Program-made: the position numbers and the translations under genes
Shown here: positions 6,836-12,465 of the stretch, piece after piece
How the letters are laid out: every line of letters begins with the position of its first letter
How positions within the stretch are numbered: position 1 is the stretch's first letter
Assembly (NCBI GenBank): GCA_905212975.1
Contig: CAJMGO010000019.1
Location: 1 to 12,465, forward strand
DNA: 12,465 bases
Source of the DNA: CAJMGO01 sp900557305
GTDB taxonomy: Bacteria; Bacillota_I; Bacilli_A; RF39; UBA660
Direction: 5' to 3'
The notes under the pieces: model-generated
Told to the model about the DNA's origin: nothing
Seen by the model: the letters and a program-made list of their open reading frames with translations, nothing else
Databases searched by the model: none

Positions 6836-8166
6836 TTTCTCAACTCCTTTATTTTTTCTTCCTTTTTATATCCTAGTCTATCTAAACACTTAATCAAAAA
6901 TTTCTTATATAATCCTTGTATATTATAATATTTTTCCTTGTTAGTTTCATATTCATTTACTATATTAATTAAATATCTATAAAAATTACTCTGATTACCC
7001 ATTTCAATAGATCTATTTAAATTATAACAAACTAATGACATTTTATAAATTAAATCATTGCCTGATTTTATGTTTTTTTCATTATTTAATTCATCTATAC
7101 TAGTAACAACATTAGTAAATAATTTAATATTATTTTTGTATTTATTCAATTTATCATAATCAATAATTGTATCATTACTATTAATGATCATTAATATTTT
7201 TAATAAATCTTGATAATCAATATTATCGTTGTTTATTTCTAAATTATTTTTTTCAATAAATTCATTTAATTTTTCAGACCATGAATTAATATTACGTTCA
7301 TCAGCATTCCTACATATTTCATACGTTAAAAATCTACTTCTTAGATCATAATTTTCTTTCAGCAACTCTTCTACTTTTAATACATGAGAACTTTGGTTTG
7401 CACCTATGATATTAAATAATACATCATTACTATTATCTAAAAATGAATTAATAAACATTAATTCTTGCAACGAATATTTTAATTCACCATTTTCTTTTAA
7501 TTCATCTATAAAATTTGGATTATTTTTTAATGATTTATATAATTTTTGATTTGAATATAATTTTGACTCAATTAAAAATTCTTTTGGAACTAATCTTAAT
7601 TGATTTAAAAATGCAGAAATTTGTTTTAAAGCTGATAAATCATATTCTTCTAATTTTCTTAAAATATCACTAGATATATTATTGTTAACAAGCATCACAA
7701 ATAATTCATCAGCTGTCGTGTTTATGTGATTTTTTTCAATGAAATCTTTTAATGATTTTAGACTTATGTCTCCAAAACCATAAAAACTTTTGACATTTTG
7801 TCCTATCATACTTGTTAAAGAATTTTCTATAACTAAATTTCTTACTTGTGCCAATTTAGGAATACATTTATGTGGATGAGTATCACCATATCTAATATAA
7901 AAATTGATATCGTACATTTTTCCATCGTTTATAAAAAACTCAATTTCCTCTATACATTTTGATAGTGGAATTTGAAAATGTGGATATCCATTGATAAATT
8001 CACAATTTGTAAAAGTTTCTGTGGGATTAGTTATTGAAAATGTCCCATCAGAGTACTTTTTTGTATAAATTAAATTTTCATTTGTATATAAATGTTTTGA
8101 CTTAATATACTCTATTAAAGGCGTATTATAAGATAAATATCTATTTTCTTCTGTAGTATATATCAT
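6832..8166 (-). CDS. divergent arginyl-tRNA synthetase-like protein with altered catalytic motifs
   Basis: At first sight this 444-aa protein is unfamiliar, but it can be laid along ArgRS from end to end. FINGYPHFQI (57-66) matches the end of the Add-1 domain (VIGPYLNFTI in the argS of this window). THPHKCIPKLAQVRNLVI (96-113) takes the place of ASPHIGRSRNSII, with a 5-residue insertion. GQNVKSFYGFGDI matches GYNVESNYFINDI. FNIIGANQSSHVLKVEELL (251-269) matches VIVLGEDQ and the helix after it. SGNDLIYKMSLVCYNLNRSI (368-387) matches GNSAIYLLYNYARINSI. The C-terminus KKFLIKCLDRLGYKKEEK matches the DALR end. The HIGH motif is lost (PHKC) and the MSTRKG loop is not recognisable, so normal aminoacylation is doubtful. 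It may bind arginine, adenylate or tRNA, or make aminoacyl bonds in another reaction. The start follows the radical SAM stop directly (TAAATG). Homology is my by-eye inference. Confidence 0.62.
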   Translation of the reverse strand: MIYTTEENRYLSYNTPLIEYIKSKHLYTNENLIYTKKYSDGTFSITNPTETFTNCEFINGYPHFQIPLSKCIEEIEFFINDGKMYDINFYIRYGDTHPHKCIPKLAQVRNLVIENSLTSMIGQNVKSFYGFGDISLKSLKDFIEKNHINTTADELFVMLVNNNISSDILRKLEEYDLSALKQISAFLNQLRLVPKEFLIESKLYSNQKLYKSLKNNPNFIDELKENGELKYSLQELMFINSFLDNSNDVLFNIIGANQSSHVLKVEELLKENYDLRSRFLTYEICRNADERNINSWSEKLNEFIEKNNLEINNDNIDYQDLLKILMIINSNDTIIDYDKLNKYKNNIKLFTNVVTSIDELNNEKNIKSGNDLIYKMSLVCYNLNRSIEMGNQSNFYRYLINIVNEYETNKEKYYNIQGLYKKFLIKCLDRLGYKKEEKIKELRK

Positions 8167-9192
8167 TTAAATTTCATCTTTACTATCATGTTCATTAAAT
8201 GAAACTGGCATAAATGATATTTCATGATGAACGCCTTGTGGGCAATACTTACAATAGTCAAAACAGATATTTTTACATTTATTCAAATTTTCTAATTTCA
8301 TAAACTCATCAATTTCATCATAATTTATTTTATATTGATATTTGCTTTTAAAATATTCATGTCCTGGGCATGGGTCTACTGTTCCATTAGGATAAAATGT
8401 GAAATGTTTACCACTCCAATGACAATTTTCATTATCTTTATGGTACTGATATAATACTGTTCCATCATTGTAATAGTTATCTAATGATTTCATAATATTA
8501 TTTTTTATATTATCGTCCACTACTTTTTTATTAATTATTTCTTTCATCTTCGGAATTATATTGTTTTTAAAGTCATTTATTTCTTCACAGCTTAATCTTA
8601 CTTCTGGCAAATTAATTGCATCTTCTAAATATGACGGCCAAAATAAATTTGCATCGCTATCAATTGCATAATTAAGTAATTGTGGCATTTGCTTATAATT
8701 TCCTTTCATAATTATTGTTTGAATAATAAATATAAATTTATATTTTTTCTTTAACTCTTTTATAACTTCAACCGCTCTCATACTTTTATCAAAGATAAGT
8801 CTGTTTCCTCTTGTTTCAATAATACTATTTTCATCCAATCCATATATTGATAAAACTATTTGATCTAACCCATTTTTTAACCAAGATTCTAGGTTTTCTT
8901 TTGTAACATTCCAGCCATTTGTATTTATTCTTGTCGCTAATTCATATTTTTTTGCTATTTTTATATAATCATCAATATTTCTTACCATGGTTGGTTCTCC
9001 ACCAGAAATACAAACATATGAACCGTTCAATTTTTTTATATTTTTACATATTTTTTCAAAAACATCTATATCAAAAATACTATTTTTTTCATTTTTTAAT
9101 TTGAAATTTTCTTGTCTATCACGACAACATTTACAATTACCTGGACAACCTGTTGTTAATTTTACAATAAAATTGTAATCTTTATTCATCAT
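8167..9192 (-). CDS. radical SAM enzyme with SPASM-type C-terminal domain
   Basis: The protein binds a [4Fe-4S] cluster through CPGNCKCC (Cys16, Cys20 and Cys23 of a CX3CX2C motif) and uses S-adenosylmethionine, with GGEP at 64-67, to start radical chemistry. The partial TIM barrel continues to about residue 200 (RINTNGW, VLSIYGLDE). The C-terminal part carries six more cysteines, at about 257, 275, 306, 310, 314 and 317, in the order CHW, DPCPG and KCKNICFDYCKYC. This is the layout of a SPASM/twitch auxiliary-cluster domain, common in peptide- and sugar-modifying enzymes. The start is set at ATG 9192 (ATG 9189 is equally possible) because AAGGAG lies 6 nt upstream; the ATG at 9198 abuts the Shine-Dalgarno and is unlikely. 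It overlaps the end of the kinase-like gene. Its substrate is unknown; a peptide or nucleoside is plausible from the context. Confidence 0.88.
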   Translation of the reverse strand: MMNKDYNFIVKLTTGCPGNCKCCRDRQENFKLKNEKNSIFDIDVFEKICKNIKKLNGSYVCISGGEPTMVRNIDDYIKIAKKYELATRINTNGWNVTKENLESWLKNGLDQIVLSIYGLDENSIIETRGNRLIFDKSMRAVEVIKELKKKYKFIFIIQTIIMKGNYKQMPQLLNYAIDSDANLFWPSYLEDAINLPEVRLSCEEINDFKNNIIPKMKEIINKKVVDDNIKNNIMKSLDNYYNDGTVLYQYHKDNENCHWSGKHFTFYPNGTVDPCPGHEYFKSKYQYKINYDEIDEFMKLENLNKCKNICFDYCKYCPQGVHHEISFMPVSFNEHDSKDEI

Positions 9193-10057
9193 TATCATCT
9201 CCTTTGCACAAGATTTTATTTCCTTCTTCTACTATAATATTCATTGGAGCAGAAACATATTTGATAGTGTTATTGATTAATAAATCATCAACAATTTTTA
9301 GGATTTTTTTCGAATTACTTTTATTTAGAAATATCGGTGATGTTAATTCACCATCAAACAAAATTGTTTCGCCACATAATAATCTAGAAAATTTTTGGTA
9401 TAGATACCAACAAGATTCTTCTTTAGATATGTAATGAATATTATCACATCCATTATTAATGTATGGTAACATAAATCCAATTATCTTTAAATTACTGTCA
9501 TAGCAATACTTATTATTATAAAAATATCTATCATTAACATTAAATATTGAGTTATTTTTATCTTTTATATCTTCTTTTCTTACTGATATAAAACTAGTAG
9601 CTCCTATTATATAACCATCTTTAATAGCAACATAATTATCTGAAATTAAATTATATTTATATTTAGATGAAATGTTTATTGCTGAAGATGTTTTTCCTTG
9701 CCAAAAATCTCCTATTACAAGCAATGCATTATTTTTGTTAGCAATACATGATGCTGGTATTATCAAAATATTTTCTTTGATTAATAATTTTTGAAAACAT
9801 TGTGTTACAAATTTAGCTATATAACTAATATTGTCTCCTATAGTTCCATATAAAAATATTTTATTATTCCTTATTCTATAATTCGTTTTTTCAGATTTAT
9901 TAATAATAATTTCTAAATCATTTTTCAAATTTACTGAATCTTGAATTTTAATTATACTAGGGCAAAATCTCTTTAACCAAAAATCCAACATTTCATTTGG
10001 TTTTTCATACAATTTAATAGAGATTTTTTTATTAAAACAACTATAATAAAATGTCAT
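9182..10057 (-). CDS. HPr kinase-like (PEPCK-fold) P-loop protein
   Basis: The C-terminal half resembles the kinase domain of HPr kinase/phosphorylase. It has a Walker A loop GDFWQGKTS (116-124) after a hydrophobic strand (ALLVI), then the next conserved strand LISDNYVAI (137-145), where HprK usually has an Asp-Asp pair and here has Asp-Asn. The N-terminal 100 residues are not recognisable. HprK homologues outside sugar catabolite control occur in RiPP clusters, for example the lasso-peptide Ser kinase of paeninodin, and in uncharacterised HprK-related/PqqD systems. With a radical SAM/SPASM gene directly downstream, a peptide- or small-molecule-phosphorylating role fits better than HPr control. 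The HprK-specific C-terminal signature is not evident. ATG 10057 is chosen over GTG 10069 because AAGGTGGTG then forms a Shine-Dalgarno 6 nt upstream. The 3' end overlaps the radical SAM gene. Confidence 0.75.
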   Translation of the reverse strand: MTFYYSCFNKKISIKLYEKPNEMLDFWLKRFCPSIIKIQDSVNLKNDLEIIINKSEKTNYRIRNNKIFLYGTIGDNISYIAKFVTQCFQKLLIKENILIIPASCIANKNNALLVIGDFWQGKTSSAINISSKYKYNLISDNYVAIKDGYIIGATSFISVRKEDIKDKNNSIFNVNDRYFYNNKYCYDSNLKIIGFMLPYINNGCDNIHYISKEESCWYLYQKFSRLLCGETILFDGELTSPIFLNKSNSKKILKIVDDLLINNTIKYVSAPMNIIVEEGNKILCKGDDNDE

Positions 10058-10070
10058 TATTTTCACCACC

Positions 10071-10523
10071 TTAAATTACAATATAATCAATTAATAGTTT
10101 GTCTATCCGTTTTTCATTTTTTAAATGTATACCTATACCACCAGAATTTATCCATTTTTCAATATTATTACTATAATCATCAATCAAAATATTATCTTTG
10201 GGATTAACAATTACATTTTTATCTATATAATAAGGAACTGAAATAATCTGTATATTTTTTAACTTTCTATGAACAAAATTTTCTTTGGCTGATTTTTCTT
10301 TATCCGAATAAACATGTGTTAAAATTACAACTCTATTTTGTTGGGATATTTTTTTTAAAATTGTTAAATTATTTTCTATTTCATTACAATTTTTTAAAAA
10401 ATAATCCCACGGAAAATTTTTACATGTTTCTTCTGAATTTCCTTTTATTTTAAGTTCTTTACTTATAAATTTGGGAGTATCCACAAGCACACCGTCAAAA
10501 TCTATATAAATAACTTTATTCAT
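10071..10523 (-). CDS. small HAD-superfamily phosphatase-like protein (5'-nucleotidase NT5C-like)
   Basis: HAD hydrolases transfer phosphate through an aspartyl intermediate. Visible motifs are DFDGVLVDT (motif I; nucleophile Asp8 and acid Asp10), VILTH (motif II, Thr69), a lysine-rich stretch before NILIDD (motif III Lys at about 109, motif IV Asp115 and Asp116), and the ending SGGIGIHL typical of the small deoxynucleotidase-like/Cof-less branch. Length 150 aa, with only a small cap. It is cytosolic. Its ATG overlaps the RelA/SpoT stop by one base (TAATG), so translation of the two is coupled. In this operon it could remove phosphate from a nucleotide or from an intermediate of the pathway. 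The substrate cannot be told from the sequence. Confidence 0.8.
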   Translation of the reverse strand: MNKVIYIDFDGVLVDTPKFISKELKIKGNSEETCKNFPWDYFLKNCNEIENNLTILKKISQQNRVVILTHVYSDKEKSAKENFVHRKLKNIQIISVPYYIDKNVIVNPKDNILIDDYSNNIEKWINSGGIGIHLKNEKRIDKLLIDYIVI

Positions 10524-11962
10524 TATTTTTTTCCAAATTCTTTTATTTTTCTTTTAGCTTTTGTAGTTTGTACTTTATCAAGCCATTCTTCTCTTGGACC
10601 ATATGATAATACATCTGTTATAATTCTAACTCTATCTTTATTTCTTAACTGATATTCTGGATCAACAACCTTATCATTTACAACTGCTGATACCATAGTA
10701 TTACCTATATCAGAATGAACTTTATATGCAAAATCAATTGCGGTTGCACCTTTTGGAAGCTCAATTATATCTCCTTTTGTTGTATAAACATAAATTTTAT
10801 CTGAAAATAACTCAGACTTTACTTGATGAACAAATTCTTGATTATCACCAAATACTTTATTAATTTCAACTAGAGATTTAAAGAATTGATACTTACTTTT
10901 TAAATCTTCTTGCATAACATCTCTGGCATCACCCTTTTGAATATCCCAATATGCAGTTAATCCAAAAGATGCAATTTTGTCCATATCAAATGTTCTTATT
11001 TGTGTCTGAACTAATCTATCATCTTCTCCAAAAACAGTTGTATGTAATGATTGATACATATTTGTTTTAGGATTATATATATAATCTTTAAATTTGTCAT
11101 TTATTGGATGATATTTTGAATGTATAGAACCTAATGTCAAATAACAATTTGCAATTGAATCAACCATTATTTTTAATGATAACAAATCATGAATATCTGA
11201 AAGTTTATGTCCTTGTTCTAATCTTTTATATATACCATAAATATTTTTTGTTCTTACTTTTATATCATGTGGTATATTTTGATTAGTAAGTACGGAATTT
11301 ATCGTAGTAAGCATTTCATTTAAGCAATGTTTACTATCATCTTCAACTCTTAGCTTTATATCTTCTATTCTTTTGTATTTATCTGGATATAAATATTTAA
11401 GAGATAAATCTTCTAATTCTGATTTAATTCTATATGCACCTATATAATAAGCTAGTGGTACAAATATATCCATTGTTTCCATGGAATTTTCCTTTTGTTT
11501 AAATTCAGACTTAAATTGTAATGTTCGCATATTATGTAATCTGTCAGCTAATTTAATAATAATTATTCTAACATCTTCTGTAATTCCAATAATTATCTTT
11601 CTTGTATTTGCCATATTTTGATCCTGTTTTGTAGAAAAATTTAATTTGCTTATTTTTGTGACACCATCTACCAAATTAGCAACTTCTTGATTAAAATCAT
11701 GTGCAATATCTTCCTTTTTGATAATTGTATCTTCTAATGTATCATGTAAAAGTCCAGCACAAATAGTATCAGTATCTCCATGCATTTCAGCTAATATATA
11801 TGCAACACTTAACGGATGACTAATATATGGTTCACCGCTTTGTCTTATTTGTCCCTCATGCAAACGTTTAGCATACTCATATGCTTTTTTAACTTTTTCT
11901 TCCCCTTCTGGATTATATAATTCTACTAAATCCAATAAATCATTTAAACATAATTCTTTCAT
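10523..11962 (-). CDS. short RelA/SpoT homologue (HD hydrolase, synthetase-like domain, TGS) with altered synthetase residues
   Basis: RelA/SpoT proteins make and degrade (p)ppGpp. The HD hydrolase domain (about 20-190) is intact: His49, His73-Asp74, Glu77-Asp78, Asp140 and Asn144 are all present. The synthetase-like domain (about 230-345) keeps the fold motifs RTKNIYGIY, HDLL (Asp259), KFKDYI (the bifunctional RXKD class) and NMYQSLHTT. However, the universal ExQIRT glutamate is Gln319 (VQTQIRT) and the usual His of the AAHW motif is Tyr338 (TAYW). A TGS domain (386-450) is followed by a basic tail that ends at 479, so the helical, zinc-finger and ACT/RRM domains of full-length proteins (~730 aa) are missing. 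I infer a hydrolase with a weak or dead synthetase. GGGAGG precedes the ATG. It is the first gene after the terminator hairpin and is coupled to the HAD gene. Confidence 0.9.
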   Translation of the reverse strand: MKELCLNDLLDLVELYNPEGEEKVKKAYEYAKRLHEGQIRQSGEPYISHPLSVAYILAEMHGDTDTICAGLLHDTLEDTIIKKEDIAHDFNQEVANLVDGVTKISKLNFSTKQDQNMANTRKIIIGITEDVRIIIIKLADRLHNMRTLQFKSEFKQKENSMETMDIFVPLAYYIGAYRIKSELEDLSLKYLYPDKYKRIEDIKLRVEDDSKHCLNEMLTTINSVLTNQNIPHDIKVRTKNIYGIYKRLEQGHKLSDIHDLLSLKIMVDSIANCYLTLGSIHSKYHPINDKFKDYIYNPKTNMYQSLHTTVFGEDDRLVQTQIRTFDMDKIASFGLTAYWDIQKGDARDVMQEDLKSKYQFFKSLVEINKVFGDNQEFVHQVKSELFSDKIYVYTTKGDIIELPKGATAIDFAYKVHSDIGNTMVSAVVNDKVVDPEYQLRNKDRVRIITDVLSYGPREEWLDKVQTTKAKRKIKEFGKK

Positions 11963-11980
11963 AAAATCATCCTCCCATAT

Positions 11981-12028
11981 AAAACAAAAAGGCGCCTAAA
12001 AAGCACAATGGTTTTTTAGACACCTTTT
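11981..12028 (-). terminator. intrinsic terminator / likely attenuator in front of the RelA/SpoT operon
   Basis: On the minus strand a 16-bp stem (12013-12028 with 11987-12002; two G-U pairs, otherwise perfect) with a 10-nt loop is followed by TTTTTGTTTT. The ascending arm contains the stop and last three sense codons of the 47-aa ORF. Only about 18 bp separate the T-tract from the RelA/SpoT start, filled by its Shine-Dalgarno, so I see no room for a new promoter. Downstream genes probably depend on read-through. Confidence 0.85.
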
Positions 12029-12159
12029 ATCATATTCATTGATTGTTTTGAAGCGCAGTATTCGTATAGACAAAAACATTTGTAATCATGTATCTCATTT
12101 TTGATGAATTTAAAACTAACTAAATCATTAAGAAACATATAATTATAATAATTCTTCAT
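12016..12159 (-). CDS. 47-aa leader or precursor-like peptide of unknown function
   Basis: The ORF begins MKNYYNYMFLNDLVSF and ends SMNMIKGV. It has a textbook Shine-Dalgarno (GGAGGAG, 7 nt from ATG) and a good promoter 30 nt further up, so I consider it translated. It is rich in Tyr (NYYNY near the start, LYEYC later), contains CFCLYEYC at 28-35 (three Cys), and has no membrane helix or signal peptide. Its 3' end is embedded in the terminator stem. It could be (a) a leader peptide whose translation tunes the attenuator, (b) a precursor peptide for the radical SAM and kinase encoded downstream, the usual RiPP layout being precursor, leaky terminator, enzymes, or (c) an unrelated small protein. 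I do not recognise a family. Confidence 0.6.
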   Translation of the reverse strand: MKNYYNYMFLNDLVSFKFIKNEIHDYKCFCLYEYCASKQSMNMIKGV

Positions 12160-12189
12160 ATCTACTCCTCCAAAACAAAATTTTTAATT

Positions 12190-12218
12190 ATATTACACCT
12201 TTTAAACATTAAAGTCAA
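12190..12218 (-). promoter_or_regulatory. sigma-A-type promoter of the 47-aa ORF and RelA/SpoT operon
   Basis: The minus strand has TTGACT (12213-12218), a 17-bp spacer and TAATAT (12190-12195). The 16-bp element AAAAACTATTGACTTT (12211-12226) is identical to that of the argS promoter. It lies just after the terminator of the upstream gene, as expected for the start of a new transcription unit. Confidence 0.78.
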
Positions 12219-12229
12219 TAGTTTTTCCT

Positions 12230-12256
12230 AAAAAGAGAATCATCTATTCCCTTTTT
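12230..12256 (-). terminator. intrinsic terminator of the upstream membrane-protein gene
   Basis: An 11-bp stem (12246-12256 with 12230-12240, one G-U pair) with a 5-nt loop. The descending arm ends in five T residues that would serve as a short U-tract. The TAG stop of the membrane-protein gene lies in the loop and stem. The tail is short, so efficiency is uncertain. Confidence 0.6.
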
Positions 12257-12465
12257 AATGTTTTAGAACATATTATACTTAATAAAATATAAAAATAAGG
12301 TGATACTAAAACTAAGCTATCATTTAAAATACCAAATATAAGATAATTAATAATACCTATAAATAAACATAAATAAAATTTATTTAAATATATTCTTTCT
12401 TTAAAAAATTTATAAATAATATATATAATAAATAAAATAAAATTTATAAAAGATAAAACACCAGA
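12244..12465 (-). CDS. C-terminal part of an O-antigen ligase/polymerase-like membrane protein (5' end outside the window)
   Basis: The frame is open from the window edge to TAG at 12244-12246 and gives 73 residues. A first hydrophobic helix (LSFINFILFIIYIIYKFF) is followed by a basic loop (KERIYLNK), a second helix (FYLCLFIGIINYLIFGIL), the short segment NDSLVLVSPYF, and a third helix running on from it (YFYILLSIIC). The pattern of a polar NDS between the last two helices and a short basic tail (KTLKRE) is typical of the C-terminal end of Wzy/WaaL-type glycan polymerases and ligases. The call rests on topology and this motif only. It ends in the terminator at 12230-12256, so it belongs to a separate, upstream transcription unit and supports a surface-glycan context for the whole region. 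Confidence 0.6.
   Translation of the reverse strand, partial: SGVLSFINFILFIIYIIYKFFKERIYLNKFYLCLFIGIINYLIFGILNDSLVLVSPYFYILLSIICSKTLKRE

Noticed and set aside
9193..9198. ATG at 9198 as start of the radical SAM gene
   Set aside because: It directly touches the AAGGAG site, so the ATG at 9192 or 9189 is better placed.
8919..9434. Several short plus-strand open frames opposite the radical SAM and kinase-like genes
   Set aside because: Antisense shadows of AT-rich coding sequence, rich in Phe/Leu/Ile, without start signals.
11963..12015. Separate promoter for the RelA/SpoT gene after the hairpin
   Set aside because: No -35/-10 pair fits in the 18-bp gap. The best -10-like sequence inside the small ORF (TATGAT) lacks a -35 box.
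1..12465. Alternative genetic code with TGA as tryptophan
   Set aside because: TGA ends the ArgRS-like and S66 genes in exact ATGA overlaps, and Trp is encoded by TGG throughout.
1..12465. CRISPR array, insertion sequence, tRNA or rRNA genes
   Set aside because: No spaced direct repeats, transposase, cloverleaf or rRNA-like stretch was seen on either strand. The only repeats are the short ones listed.

Overview
The window is strongly AT-rich (roughly a quarter G+C by eye), and every gene I can support lies on the minus strand. TGA is used as a stop codon (two genes end in ATGA overlaps), so this is not the Mycoplasma code. Shine-Dalgarno sites (GGAGG, AAGGAG), sigma-A-type promoters, an rRNA-like RelA/SpoT protein without its C-terminal half, and a histidine-kinase style I associate with uncultured gut Firmicutes all suggest an AT-rich Bacilli-type (RF39/Erysipelotrichales-like) or Clostridia-type genome. 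That placement is inference.

Read in the direction of transcription (high to low coordinates): (1) 12244-12465 is the 3' end of a membrane protein resembling O-antigen ligases/polymerases, closed by a terminator. (2) A strong promoter (12190-12218) starts a transcript with a 47-aa ORF (12016-12159) whose last codons lie inside a 16-bp intrinsic terminator hairpin. (3) Beyond the hairpin follows a tightly packed operon, with overlaps or gaps of only 0-13 nt: a short RelA/SpoT-type protein with substitutions at synthetase positions, a small HAD phosphatase-like protein, an HPr-kinase-like P-loop protein, a radical SAM/SPASM enzyme, a 444-aa protein that I read as a degenerate arginyl-tRNA synthetase paralogue, an S66 (LdcA/MccF-type) serine peptidase, and a MurG/GT28-like glycosyltransferase. 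(4) A second promoter (4771-4798), sharing a 16-bp element with the first, drives a bona fide argS, followed by a UDP-glucose-6-dehydrogenase-type gene (ugd) and a small unrecognised gene. (5) The last 1.4 kb is a graveyard: the remains of a hybrid sensor kinase (TM segments fused to the tail of a receiver domain, then an in-frame stop, then an HPt domain) and a 5'-truncated, frameshifted piece of a polytopic membrane protein.

The most unusual part is the operon of 4806-12159. I do not know a described pathway with this combination. Nucleotide and aminoacyl chemistry recurs: a RelA/SpoT protein, a HAD, a kinase, an ArgRS-like protein, and a peptidase of the family that includes the microcin C immunity enzyme MccF. 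Radical SAM and glycosyl-transfer tailoring enzymes accompany them. A peptide or aminoacyl-nucleotide/glycan product is a reasonable hypothesis, with the 47-aa ORF a possible precursor or leader peptide, but the sequence alone does not prove it. The flanking glycan genes (ugd, polymerase-like fragments) suggest that the region is a variable surface-polysaccharide locus in which genes come and go.
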